From Azophilus sp965214305 (GTDB taxonomy: Bacteria > Pseudomonadota > Gammaproteobacteria > Pseudomonadales > Azotimanducaceae), in assembly GCA_965214305.1 (NCBI GenBank), contig OZ243949.1:2480001-2544000 (forward strand): 64,000 nt of DNA. The letters are read 5' to 3'. Positions within the stretch are counted from its first letter, which is position 1; each line of letters begins with the position of its first letter. Made by a program: the position numbers and the translations under genes. Of the stretch, positions 16,676 through 25,356 are shown one piece after another. Under the pieces are notes generated by a model. It worked only from the letters and a program-made list of their open reading frames with translations, was not told where the DNA came from and did no database searches.

Positions 16676-18169
16676 ATGCCTTTCATACCCCATACCCCGG
16701 ATGAAGTAGCCGCCATGCTCAATACGATTGGCGCGGCGGATTTGGAAACGCTATTCGACGAAATCCCCGCATCCGTTCGCAGCAATGTCCTCGATCGGGT
16801 GCCGGCGGGCATGGGCGAGATGGGCATGCTGCGCTGGATGACCGAGCGCGCCGGCCTTGACGAGGGCTTGCTCTGCTTTGCCGGGGCGGGCAGCTACGAT
16901 CATCATATTCCGGCCGCGGTTTGGGATTTGGCCGGCCGCGGGGAATTCATGACCGCCTATACGCCCTATCAGGCGGAAGCAAGCCAAGGCACCTTGCAGG
17001 TGATCTTCGAGTACCAATCGATGATGGCCGAATTAACCGCGATGGAGGTGTCCAACGCCAGTGTTTACGACGGTGCCTCGGGGCTGGGCGAAGCGGTGCT
17101 GATGGCGGTGCGGGCCAATAAGAGCGCCAGCAACCGCGATCTATTGATGGCGGGTTCGGTGCATCCGCACTACCGCGAGGCGGTTACCAATATTGTCGGC
17201 AACCAGGGCGTGCGCATCGAAACCATGCCCATGCTTAACGGCAGTACGGATTTCGATGCAATGAGCGAGTCTGCCGCCCCCGTCGCGGTAGTCGTGCAGC
17301 AACCGAATTTTTTCGGCTTGCTGGAACCGGTGGACGCCATTACAGATTGGGCGCACACCCGAGGGGCGCTGGTGATTGCGCTGGTCAATCCAATGACATT
17401 GGCGGTGTTGAGGCCGCCCGGCCTTTGGGGTGCGGCGGGCATCGCTGGCGGCACCCAAGACACCGGCCCGAACAGCGTACAAGGGGTGGCTGCCACAGGT
17501 GCCGCGCAACGCTCGGCCTCCGGCAAGAGCAAGCGCGCCCCGGCGGCTACCCGGACCACGGGCGCCGATATCGTGTGCGGCGATGGTCAACCCCTTGGTG
17601 TGCCGATGGCGTCCGGCGGCCCCTCTTTCGGTTTTCTGTGTTGCCGCCGGGAGATTGTGCGACAAATGCCCGGGCGACTGGCGGGGCTTACCCGAGATCT
17701 CGACGGTAAACTGGGATACACCCTGACCTTGCAGGCCCGCGAGCAGCACATCCGGCGGGGCAAGGCCACATCCAATATCTGCACCAACCAGGGTCTGCTC
17801 GTCACTGCGGCGACCATCCACATGGCGCTGTTGGGTGCCCGGGGGCTCGCGGAAGTTGCCCTCGCCTGTCGGCGCAACACACAGGCGCTGGTTGCGCGCC
17901 TGACGCAAATTGCGGGTGTCAGTGCGCGGTTCGACAGCCCTTGCTTCCACGAGTGCGCTTTGGAACTACCGATGCCCGCCGCTCCGGTCTTGCAAGCCCT
18001 GTTGGATCAGGGTGTCCTGGGCGGGGTTGCGCTTGGCGATTATTTCCCCGATATGGCCAATACCCTGTTGGTATGCGCGACCGAAAAAAGAACCGATGGT
18101 GATATTGAAACCTATGCCCGCGCTTTACAGCAGGTATTAACGGCAAATTCATATGCAAACGATCTTTGA
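16676..18169 (+). CDS. gcvPA: Glycine dehydrogenase (decarboxylating) subunit 1
   Basis: This is the alpha subunit of the two-part P protein, which together with GcvPB decarboxylates glycine using PLP. It begins PFIPHTPDEVAAMLNTIG, and FCGAGSY-type residues appear as LLCFAGAGSYDHHIPAAV; then FMTAYTPYQAEASQGTLQVIFEYQSMMAELTAMEVSNASVYDG, RGKATSNICTNQGLLV and ATEKRTDGDIETYARAL. An extra low-complexity stretch of about 43 residues (around 250-293, including QGVAATGAAQRSASGKSKRA) separates LRPPGLWG from GADIVCGDGQPLGVPM. These pieces are normally adjacent. The reading frame is intact through it. The stop overlaps gcvPB by 17 bases. Confidence 0.94.
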   Translation: MPFIPHTPDEVAAMLNTIGAADLETLFDEIPASVRSNVLDRVPAGMGEMGMLRWMTERAGLDEGLLCFAGAGSYDHHIPAAVWDLAGRGEFMTAYTPYQAEASQGTLQVIFEYQSMMAELTAMEVSNASVYDGASGLGEAVLMAVRANKSASNRDLLMAGSVHPHYREAVTNIVGNQGVRIETMPMLNGSTDFDAMSESAAPVAVVVQQPNFFGLLEPVDAITDWAHTRGALVIALVNPMTLAVLRPPGLWGAAGIAGGTQDTGPNSVQGVAATGAAQRSASGKSKRAPAATRTTGADIVCGDGQPLGVPMASGGPSFGFLCCRREIVRQMPGRLAGLTRDLDGKLGYTLTLQAREQHIRRGKATSNICTNQGLLVTAATIHMALLGARGLAEVALACRRNTQALVARLTQIAGVSARFDSPCFHECALELPMPAAPVLQALLDQGVLGGVALGDYFPDMANTLLVCATEKRTDGDIETYARALQQVLTANSYANDL

Positions 18170-19754
18170 TATTGCCCGGGCCGGGAGAGGTGCCCGTGCT
18201 CAGTTTCCGAACGCACTGACGGAATTCCCGGGCCAAGTGCATCTAAGGCAAGAGCCGGCAACGCATTCGCCGCATGATTTGGCGATCTCACAACCGACAA
18301 CACCGGGGTCTTCCACCACTGTACCGACTGATACCGCCGCGCTGGCGGAGGGCTCGTCCGCAGCTCTGGCCGGCCTGCCCGATGCGCAGCTGCGCACCGC
18401 GCCACCGCGGCTACCTGAGGTTTCCGAGCTACAGGTCGTGCGCCATTACACCAACCTCTCCGCTCGAAATTTTTCCATCGACACCCGTTTCTACCCGCTC
18501 GGCTCCTGCACCATGAAATACAATCCGCGCGGGGCGCACCGCGCGGCCGGGCTGCCGGGCTTTCAGAACCGCCACCCACTAACGCCGGCATCAGCAAGTC
18601 AGGGATTTTTGGGTTGCCTGCACGAATTGCAGGAGATACTCAAAGACCTAACCGGAATGCGCGGCATGTCGCTTACGCCCATGGCCGGGGCCCAGGGGGA
18701 ATTTGCCGGCGTGGCGATGATTCGCGCCTATCACGACGCTCGTGGCGATACGCGGCGCCGCGAGATATTGGTGCCCGACGCCGCGCACGGTACCAACCCG
18801 GCCACAGCGGTCATGTGCGGCTATCGTGTGCGCGAAGTGGGCCTCGACCCGTCCGGCGATCTGGATGTCGAGGCCCTGAAGGCCGTGGTGGGGCCACAAA
18901 CCGCCGGCTTGATGATGACCAATCCCTCAACCTGCGGCTTGTTCGAGCGCCGTATCGAAGAAATTGCCCGCGTGGTTCACGATGCGGGCGGCTTGCTCTA
19001 CTACGATGGTGCCAATCTGAACGCCATACTCGGCCAAGCCAAACCGGGGGATATGGGTTTTGACGTCTTGCATTTGAATCTGCACAAAACCTTTGCCACC
19101 CCGCACGGCAGCGGCGGGCCGGGTGCCGGGCCGGTTGGTGCGGGGGAGCGGCTGTTGCCGCACTTGCCCATCCCCATGGTCGGCAAGGATGGCGACACCT
19201 ACCGCTGGCTGACCCGAGCCGATGTTCCGGGCACCATCGGACGCCTGTCGGCCTTTGCGGGCAATGCCGGCATTCTGCTGCGCGCCCTGGCTTATGCGCT
19301 GCTGCTCGGGCGGGACGGCATGCGCCGGGTCGGATATTTTTCAACCTTGAACGCCAACTACCTCGCCGCGCGTTTGGCCGCGGCGGGGTTTGATCTGGCC
19401 TATCCGGAGCGCCGTGCCACCCATGAGTTCGCGCTGACCCTATCCCGACAGACCAAAGCTTCCGGTGTTACCGCCATGGATTTCGCCAAAGGGCTGCTCG
19501 ACCACGGCATTCACGCACCGACCACTTATTTTCCGCTACTGATCCCGGAGTGCTTCCTTATCGAGCCGACGGAAACCGAAAGCAAGCAGGAGTTGGATGG
19601 CCTTGTTGACGCCATGATCGCTCTTGGCCACGAAGCCGAGGAAGACCCCGACCGCTTGCGTGGCGCTCCCTATAACTTGCCGATGCGTCGGCTAGACGAG
19701 GTAAAGGCCGCTCGGGAACTTAAGCTGACCTGGGCACCGGGCTTGGTTGATTGA
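18153..19754 (+). CDS. gcvPB: Glycine dehydrogenase (decarboxylating) subunit 2
   Basis: This is the PLP-carrying beta subunit of the split P protein. The PLP lysine is in LHLNLHKTFATPHGSGGPG (about residue 312). Other family parts are LPEVSELQVVRHYTNLS, ARNFSIDTRFYPLGSCTMKYNP, LVPDAAHGTNPATA and MMTNPSTCGLFE. Between the usual first residues (IFDIARAGRGA) and RLPEVSEL lie about 60 extra low-complexity residues (for example PTTPGSSTTVPTDTAALAEG) that other GcvPB proteins do not have. The gene overlaps gcvPA at its start. It also converges with the DUF255 gene, their 3' ends overlapping by 35 bases. Confidence 0.95.
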   Translation: MQTIFDIARAGRGARAQFPNALTEFPGQVHLRQEPATHSPHDLAISQPTTPGSSTTVPTDTAALAEGSSAALAGLPDAQLRTAPPRLPEVSELQVVRHYTNLSARNFSIDTRFYPLGSCTMKYNPRGAHRAAGLPGFQNRHPLTPASASQGFLGCLHELQEILKDLTGMRGMSLTPMAGAQGEFAGVAMIRAYHDARGDTRRREILVPDAAHGTNPATAVMCGYRVREVGLDPSGDLDVEALKAVVGPQTAGLMMTNPSTCGLFERRIEEIARVVHDAGGLLYYDGANLNAILGQAKPGDMGFDVLHLNLHKTFATPHGSGGPGAGPVGAGERLLPHLPIPMVGKDGDTYRWLTRADVPGTIGRLSAFAGNAGILLRALAYALLLGRDGMRRVGYFSTLNANYLAARLAAAGFDLAYPERRATHEFALTLSRQTKASGVTAMDFAKGLLDHGIHAPTTYFPLLIPECFLIEPTETESKQELDGLVDAMIALGHEAEEDPDRLRGAPYNLPMRRLDEVKAARELKLTWAPGLVD

Positions 19755-21939
19755 ACTCTTCGCGCAACGCGGCGATGTCGGTGATTGGCAATGAACAGCT
19801 TAGGCCGGAACAGACAAAGGCAACGGGTTCGGAGCTGTTGCGGGTTGGCAGATAGGGGGGTAGGGTCTGGGCGTCGGATGGAATGGCGTAGATCCGGCGC
19901 CAGGGTTGATAGCCGCCTTCCAGGGCTTGCCGCCACTGCCTTAGCTGTTCCGGCGAACCACGCAGAATGATGAGTTCACCCGCATGAAGCTGTTCCTCGA
20001 CGGCGGTTAGCAGTGTGCAGTGGCCCGCGGGATACTGTTCCATATTGGCTCTAGTGGCCTTGAGCGTATCGGCGGCGGCATCCAGCCATGCGCTGTTGCC
20101 GAATAATGCACCGAGGTGCGCCAAGGCTTGGGCGGCCACCCCGTTGCCGGGAGGCTGGGCGTCGTCCAAGGTTGGTTTCGGGCGGTGGATGAGCGGCTCG
20201 CCGTTGTGTGCGGTGAAATAGAAACCGCCGTTGTCGTTGTCGTGGAAATTCTCGATTAGCGCATCAGCCAGGGTTTGGGCGAAGCGGGCATCCGCCTCGC
20301 GCCATTGGGCACTGAGTAATACGAGCAGCGCGTCAAGCAAATTGGCGTAGTCGTCCAGGTAGCCCCGGTGCTTGGCAAGGCCGTTTTTCCAAGTTGCATG
20401 AAGCATGCCGTCGCGCCATAGCTGTTGTCGAAGAAAATCGGCGGCTTGGTAGGCCGCTTGGAGCCAGGCGGGCTCATCAAGCGCCAGGGACGCCTTTGCC
20501 AATCCCTTGATAGCCAAGGCGTTCCAGGCGGTTAGCACTTTGTCGTCAAGCTCCGGTCTGGCCCGTTTTTCCCGTTCGGCAAATAACTTGCGCTTGGCGC
20601 TCGCGAGCCGTTGTGCCGCTTCGGGCGGCTGCATCGACAGGCGTTGTACCACCGAGCGCCAAGCATCGTGGCGATGAAAATTCCACTTGCCTTCGAAATT
20701 GGCGGGCTTATCGAGGCCGTAAAGGGTCTCCACCAGCAGATATTCCTCCGCTGTCAAAAGCCGCTTGATCCGTTCGCGTCGCCAAAGGTAGAAGAGACCC
20801 TCCTCGCCCTCGGAATCGGCATCCAGGGCGGCAAAAAATCCACCCTGCGGATGCCGCATCTCGCGCAATAGCCACTCGGCGGTTTCGCGCACGGCGTCCG
20901 CAAACAGCGCATCCGGGCCGAGGCTCAGGGCATCGGCGTAGAGCGACAACAATTGGCCGTTGTCGTAAAGCATCTTTTCAAAATGCGGGATCATCCACTG
21001 ACGATCGGTGGAATATCGGAAAAAGCCGCCGCCGAGGTGGTCGTAAATGCCGCCCCGCGCCATCTTGGTCAGGGTGTTCATCACCATTTCCAGACCTTCG
21101 CGATCGTGGCGCTCGGCCTGGCCCGGGGCGCGATTGGCGGCGCGTCCCGCGCGGGGTTGGCGCAATGACCGGATGCTTGGGGTGCCAAGATCTCGCCCAA
21201 CAGGGCGCTGTGCCGGGCTTGCCTTGCCGGTGGCCGCCTGCTTTGCGGGGCGGCGCGCATAGGCCTGATGGCGCAGCATCCGGTCCAATATGGCGGGCAT
21301 TGGAAACTTGGGTGCGGTGCCGAATCCGCCTTCCTGCGCATCGAATTGTTCGCCGAGTTGACGGCGTGCCGCGGCAAGTAAACCCGCATCGTCGGGCGCG
21401 TCGTTCGCCTCCGTTGGCTGGTCGAGATGGTGCAGCATTTCCAACAGTTTTTGGCCTTGCTCTTGCAAAGCATCGCGTCGGTTTTCGAATAGATCGCGGA
21501 TGCGGTGCAGCAGGTCGGAGAATCCGGGTAATTGCCAGCGGGGCGTTTTCGGAAAATAGGTGCCGGCAAAGAATGGCACCAGGGTTTTGGGGTCGAGGAA
21601 TAGGGTCAGCGGCCAGCCCCCGGTTTGCCGGGTGAGTAATTGGTGTGCGGCTTGATACACCTTGTCGAGGTCCGGCCGCTCCTCGCGGTCAACTTTAATA
21701 TTCACGAAATGGGCGTTCATAACGGCGGCGGTGGCGGCGTCCTCGAACGATTCGTGCGCCATGACGTGGCACCAATGACAGGACGAGTAGCCGATGGATA
21801 ACAAGATCGGCTTGCCGCTCCGCCGAGCCTCGTTAAGTGCCGTTTCGTCCCAGGGTTGCCAATCTACCGGATTGTCGGCGTGTTGCAGCAGGTAGGGGCT
21901 GGTTTCGTTATGCAATCGGTTGTTCATCCGCAAGACCAT
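19720..21939 (-). CDS. DUF255 thioredoxin-fold / glycoside-hydrolase-like protein (YyaL/SPATA20 family)
   Basis: This large soluble protein of 739 residues has an N-terminal thioredoxin-like domain containing SSCHWCHVMAHESFED (CxxC-type pair) preceded by NRLHNETSPYLLQHADNPVDW, the hallmark of DUF255. A six-hairpin (alpha/alpha)6 region follows (GGIYDHLGGGFFRYSTDRQWMIPHFEKMLYDN). The biochemical role of the family is not settled. About 45 residues (around 235-280, arginine/alanine/proline-rich, including RRPAKQAATGKASPAQRPVG) interrupt the link between DRMLRHQAYA and LEMVMNTLTKMARGG and look like another low-complexity insertion. It is convergent with gcvPB. Confidence 0.88.
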   Translation of the reverse strand: MVLRMNNRLHNETSPYLLQHADNPVDWQPWDETALNEARRSGKPILLSIGYSSCHWCHVMAHESFEDAATAAVMNAHFVNIKVDREERPDLDKVYQAAHQLLTRQTGGWPLTLFLDPKTLVPFFAGTYFPKTPRWQLPGFSDLLHRIRDLFENRRDALQEQGQKLLEMLHHLDQPTEANDAPDDAGLLAAARRQLGEQFDAQEGGFGTAPKFPMPAILDRMLRHQAYARRPAKQAATGKASPAQRPVGRDLGTPSIRSLRQPRAGRAANRAPGQAERHDREGLEMVMNTLTKMARGGIYDHLGGGFFRYSTDRQWMIPHFEKMLYDNGQLLSLYADALSLGPDALFADAVRETAEWLLREMRHPQGGFFAALDADSEGEEGLFYLWRRERIKRLLTAEEYLLVETLYGLDKPANFEGKWNFHRHDAWRSVVQRLSMQPPEAAQRLASAKRKLFAEREKRARPELDDKVLTAWNALAIKGLAKASLALDEPAWLQAAYQAADFLRQQLWRDGMLHATWKNGLAKHRGYLDDYANLLDALLVLLSAQWREADARFAQTLADALIENFHDNDNGGFYFTAHNGEPLIHRPKPTLDDAQPPGNGVAAQALAHLGALFGNSAWLDAAADTLKATRANMEQYPAGHCTLLTAVEEQLHAGELIILRGSPEQLRQWRQALEGGYQPWRRIYAIPSDAQTLPPYLPTRNSSEPVAFVCSGLSCSLPITDIAALREEFNQPSPVPRSA

Positions 21940-22058
21940 ATCATCGCAGCGAAGAGTCGCAAGCCAATTGCTGAGATAGGCGGGCTCCCGGTTGCGGTTG
22001 CCGAACGCATCGGGCTACACTGATTTGCCTCAAGCACACAGACAGGATGGCCCGATAA

Positions 22059-22532
22059 ATGTGTCGTCGAATCGCTCTTTTTTGCGCATTTTCGGCAATG
22101 GTTTCGATTCCCCTGAGCGCCGTTGCCGTGGAGGCGCTATCGACCGAAGAGCTGATTTCCCATTGCGTCTTTTACGAGGAGGCGCCTGAGGGGAAGGACG
22201 GCATTTTTTGCGTCCGTTACATCCAGGGCTTCATTGATGGCGCCATCGTCACCGATGAGCGCGTTACCAACAACGTTGCCGACGAATATGCCAACGTGGA
22301 GGCGTACATGGATCGCGTCATCCGCTCGCGGCTCGCTCGGCAAACAAGACGCTTCCCCTCCTACTACGCCGAGTTTTGTCTGGGCGAGCCCGTGCCGCTG
22401 AAGGCGGTTGTGGAATTGGTTATCGCGGACCTCGCCAAGCCGGAGTTGGTGGCCGAGCGTCCGCTTGCGCGCAATGTCGTATACACCACCTTGCGTCGAG
22501 AGTTTCCTTGTGTTGCCGAGCCGGACGAATGA
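22059..22532 (+). CDS. Rap1a/Tai-family-like secreted protein
   Basis: This 157-residue protein has a signal peptide (RIALFCAFSAMVSIPLSAVA). The mature part shows the pattern of the Rap1a/Tai family: LISHCVFYEEA, then FCVRYIQGFIDGAIV, then FCLGEPVPLKAVVELVIADL, and finally VVYTTLRREFPC. Conserved cysteines fall in each block. Known members are periplasmic immunity proteins against type VI amidase effectors (Tae4/Tai4, Ssp/Rap), but many relatives stand alone without an effector. I see no effector or T6SS gene nearby, so an immunity role is only a possibility. It is a single gene with a short AT-poor upstream region. Confidence 0.65.
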   Translation: MCRRIALFCAFSAMVSIPLSAVAVEALSTEELISHCVFYEEAPEGKDGIFCVRYIQGFIDGAIVTDERVTNNVADEYANVEAYMDRVIRSRLARQTRRFPSYYAEFCLGEPVPLKAVVELVIADLAKPELVAERPLARNVVYTTLRREFPCVAEPDE

Positions 22533-22618
22533 CCGGTTCCGACGCGGATTATCCCCGGGACTGCGAGTTTTGTTTTCCGGCGGTGTTGCTTTGCAGAGAT
22601 CAGCCCTCGACTTCCGGC

Positions 22619-22854
22619 CCTAGGCGCCTGCGCCGCAATAATTCGTGGCCGCAAATCCGCTTCCGCTCACCCCTTTGAACGTTCGATTTCGTCAAATATG
22701 GCTGGATATTCTCCTCAATCGCCCGCCCAAAGGGACGGCGGCATCGAATTTTCGCTTTCGCGACTTCCTACGGCGCAGGCGCCTAGGAGCCTCTGCCCGC
22801 GGAAGTTGCGAAAGCGGATTTGCAGCCGCGAATTCCTGCGGCGCAGGCGCCTAG
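22619..22854 (+). repeat. CTAG-family repeat, long copy plus palindromic copy (copy 4)
   Basis: A 165-bp unit nearly identical to 12113-12278 runs from TAGGCGCCTGCGCCG to GGCGCAGGCGCCTAGG. It is followed directly by a second palindromic unit (CTAGGAGCCTCTGCCCGCGG to GGCGCAGGCGCCTAG) with the core GCGAAAGCGGATTTGCAGCC. It fills the gap before mrpE. Confidence 0.82.
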
Positions 22855-22889
22855 TTTCGGGAACGCCCAGTCCGGGCTGAGCGACTGTG

Positions 22890-23420
22890 ATGTGGGCCAG
22901 AGAACCCCGACAAGGCTCGGGCGAGCAATCCTTGCGCGCCCAGTTCAGCCTGACACTGCTGCTTTTTGTTGCTTGGTTGCTGTGGTCGGGCATGTTCAAG
23001 CCGCTATTGGTGGGGCTTGGTATTTTTTCTTGTGTGCTGGCCGTCTACGTCATCAAACGCATGGGTTATTTCGATACGCGCGTCTATGCCCTGCGTTACG
23101 ATCTGCGTTTGTTGGGTTTTTGGGTTTGGTTGTTGGGTGAGGTTGTGCGGTCGAGCCTTGAGGTGGCCCGCGCCGTTCTCTCCCGGCGGCTCCACTTGAG
23201 CACCGAGGTCATCGAGTTGGACGTTAGCGGCTTGGATCGCGTCGATCAGGCTTTGCTTGGCAACTCCATCACCCTGACCCCCGGTACGCTGACGCTGGAG
23301 GCCCGGAATAACAAGCTCATCGTGCATGCCCTGACCGCCGACGGTGCCCGCGCACTGCGCGAAGGCGAGATGATGAGGCGCGTCCTCGCCTTACATGGCG
23401 ACCCGGTGCGCGATAGCTGA
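22890..23420 (+). CDS. mrpE: Cation/proton antiporter subunit MrpE
   Basis: This is a membrane protein of 176 residues in the MnhE/MrpE family. Three hydrophobic segments (SLTLLLFVAWLLWSG, LLVGLGIFSCVLAVYVI and LGFWVWLLGEVVRSSLEVARAVLS) are followed by a cytoplasmic domain with the family motif LLGNSITLTPGTLTLEARN and LIVHALTADGA. It starts a tightly packed cluster of nine antiporter genes. ATG at 22890 is chosen over the adjacent GTG. mrpF follows after 3 bases. Confidence 0.9.
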   Translation: MWAREPRQGSGEQSLRAQFSLTLLLFVAWLLWSGMFKPLLVGLGIFSCVLAVYVIKRMGYFDTRVYALRYDLRLLGFWVWLLGEVVRSSLEVARAVLSRRLHLSTEVIELDVSGLDRVDQALLGNSITLTPGTLTLEARNNKLIVHALTADGARALREGEMMRRVLALHGDPVRDS

Positions 23421-23423
23421 GCG

Positions 23424-23705
23424 ATGTACTACGCGGCGACCCTCGCAACAGTCGTTACCATGGGGTTGGCGTTAGTGCGCGCCATCCGCGGTCCTACGCT
23501 CTACGACCGTGTGCTTGCCGTCAATCTATTCGGTACGAAAACGGTCTTGCTGTTGTCGGTGGTTGCCTTCCTGTTCGGTCGTCCCGACTTCCTTGATCTC
23601 GTGCTCGCCTATGCCCTAATCAATTTCATCGGTGTCTTCGCGGTCCTCGAATTTTTCCGCGGCCGTGCCGTGCGCACCCGCAACGGCGACGCGGCCGGAA
23701 ACTGA
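23424..23705 (+). CDS. mrpF: Cation/proton antiporter subunit MrpF
   Basis: This is a 93-residue protein with three membrane helices. It shows the MrpF pattern VRAIRGPTLYDRVLAVNLFGTKTVLLL and FLDLVLAYALINFIGVFAVLEFF. Its stop overlaps the next start (TGATG), so the genes are probably co-translated. Confidence 0.92.
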   Translation: MYYAATLATVVTMGLALVRAIRGPTLYDRVLAVNLFGTKTVLLLSVVAFLFGRPDFLDLVLAYALINFIGVFAVLEFFRGRAVRTRNGDAAGN

Positions 23706-24031
23706 TGGCGCTACTGCTCGATATCGCGAGTTGGATTCTGTTGATGCTCGGCGGTATTGCCGTGCTTATCGGGGGCATCGGTGCGCTGCGTATGCCCGAC
23801 CTGTATACGCGCATGCATGCGGCGAGCGTGACCGATAGCATGGGTGCCATTCTCATCATGGTCGGTATCATCCTTCAGGCCGGGCTTTCGCTCGCCACCA
23901 TCAAGCTTGGGGCGATCCTGCTTTTTCTGCTACTCACCAGCCCAACGGCGTCCAACGCCCTGGCTGCTGCGGCTTTGGTTGCCGGCACCAAGCCGGGCCT
24001 GCGGCTGCGCGCGGACGAAGGCACTGAATGA
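23705..24031 (+). CDS. mrpG: Cation/proton antiporter subunit MrpG
   Basis: This 108-residue protein has three membrane helices and the MrpG signature LIGGIGALRMPDLYTRMHAASVTDSMGA followed by LKLGAILLFLLLTSPTASNALA-like residues. It overlaps mrpF by one base and the next gene by four (ATGA). Confidence 0.92.
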   Translation: MALLLDIASWILLMLGGIAVLIGGIGALRMPDLYTRMHAASVTDSMGAILIMVGIILQAGLSLATIKLGAILLFLLLTSPTASNALAAAALVAGTKPGLRLRADEGTE

Positions 24032-25002
24032 TCGTCCTGTTCGGCATCTTTCTGTTGACGTTGCTCTTGATTACCGCGGTGGCCATTGTCCGCGCCCGCA
24101 GCCTCTTCGTCGCCGTGATGTTGATGAGTATTGCCAGCTTGTTGATTGCCGCAAGCTTCTTCCTGCTTGATGCGGCGGATGTTGCCTTGACCGAAGCCGC
24201 CATTGGCGCGGGCGTTTCCACCGTGCTCTTCCTAAGCGCCCTTTCGATAACCTCGGAACGCGAGCGGGCGGGCTCATCAAGGCCGCTGATTTCCCTTGCT
24301 GTCGTCACGGCGGCCGCGCTCATCGTCATCTATTCGACGTTTGACAAGCCCAGGTTCGGCGACCCCGATGCACCGGTGCATGTGCATATCTCGCCCTGGT
24401 ATATAGAAAAGACCCGGGAGCACATCGGCATACCGAACATGGTTACGGCCGTGCTCGGCAGTTTTCGCGGCTACGACACCCTCGGCGAGTTATTCGTGGT
24501 TTTGGTGGCGGGCATTGGCGTGTTGTTTTTGCTGTCGGTTGGCCCCGGCAACGGCCAGCCGATGCCCGCGCGGGCCAGTTCCGGCCTGCGTCACTATCTC
24601 ATACCGCGCGTGGTTGGCCGGTTGTTGATTCCGTTCATACTGCTGCTCGGCCTCTACATCCAGTTCCACGGCGAATACGGGCCGGGCGGCGGATTTCAGG
24701 CGGGCGCCATCATCGCCGCCGGGGTGATTCTTTATTCGTTGCTCGAAGGGGAAGAGGCGGCTCTGCGGGTCGTGCCCCAGCCCGTTTTGTTGGGCCTGAT
24801 GTTGGGCGGTGTCATCCTTTACGGTGCCGTCGGCATCCTCGGCATCCTGCTTGGCGGTAACTTCCTCGACTATTCGGTGCTGGCGGATGATCCTGTCAAG
24901 GGCCAGCAGAGGGGCATCCTGCTGATCGAAGCGGGGGTTGGCATGACGGTCACCGGTGTGCTGCTCAGCATCTACCATTCTTTCGCGGCGAGAGGGCGGT
25001 AA
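24028..25002 (+). CDS. Fused antiporter subunit: MbhD/DUF4040 + MbhE-like + MrpB
   Basis: This is a membrane protein of 324 residues that appears to join three modules found separately elsewhere. Residues 1-85 resemble the DUF4040/MbhD domain (VARARSLFVAVMLMSIASLL-like, DVALTEAAIGAGVSTVLFLSAL). The middle (about 90-175) holds IGIPNMVTAVLGSFRGYDTLGELFVVLVAGIGVLFLL, the MbhE/MrpA C-terminal type. The rest is MrpB/MnhB (FILLLGLYIQFHGEYGPGGGFQAGAIIAAGVILYSLLEG). In classical Mrp complexes the first two parts are the C-terminus of MrpA. Here they are detached from MrpA and attached to MrpB. It overlaps mrpG by 4 bases. Confidence 0.82.
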   Translation: MIVLFGIFLLTLLLITAVAIVRARSLFVAVMLMSIASLLIAASFFLLDAADVALTEAAIGAGVSTVLFLSALSITSERERAGSSRPLISLAVVTAAALIVIYSTFDKPRFGDPDAPVHVHISPWYIEKTREHIGIPNMVTAVLGSFRGYDTLGELFVVLVAGIGVLFLLSVGPGNGQPMPARASSGLRHYLIPRVVGRLLIPFILLLGLYIQFHGEYGPGGGFQAGAIIAAGVILYSLLEGEEAALRVVPQPVLLGLMLGGVILYGAVGILGILLGGNFLDYSVLADDPVKGQQRGILLIEAGVGMTVTGVLLSIYHSFAARGR

Positions 25003-25005
25003 CGG

Positions 25006-25356
25006 ATGGGGCTGCTCGGCATCTATCACTATTGGGTGTTTGCGATTCTTCTGATGATCGGTTTCTACGCCGTCATTGCGAAGCCGAATCTTGTCAAGAA
25101 GCTGATTGGGCTGACGCTTTTCCAAGCCGCGGTGTTCCTGCTCTATATCACCATGGGTAAGGTGGAAGGCGGCACCGCTCCAATCTATGGCACGGCGGTC
25201 GAGGTTTTCTCAAACCCATTGCCGCAGGTTCTGATTCTCACCGCCATCGTCGTGGGCATCTCCACGACGGCACTCGGCCTCGGCATGGTCGTGCGTATCA
25301 AGGAAGAATACGGCTCGATCCAGGAAGACGAGATCCAGGAAATCGATCAGCGATGA
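25006..25356 (+). CDS. mrpC: Cation/proton antiporter subunit MrpC
   Basis: This 116-residue NuoK-like subunit has three membrane helices: YHYWVFAILLMIGFYAVIAK, LIGLTLFQAAVFLLYITMG and PLPQVLILTAIVVGISTTALGLGMVVRI. ALxLTAIVVGxSxTAxxL is the MrpC/NuoK hallmark. A charged tail follows. The ATGA overlap with the next gene implies coupled translation. Confidence 0.92.
   Translation: MGLLGIYHYWVFAILLMIGFYAVIAKPNLVKKLIGLTLFQAAVFLLYITMGKVEGGTAPIYGTAVEVFSNPLPQVLILTAIVVGISTTALGLGMVVRIKEEYGSIQEDEIQEIDQR

Noticed and set aside
24028..25002. A plain MrpB gene
   Set aside because: The N-terminal half carries DUF4040 and MbhE-type segments, so a fused subunit is the better description.
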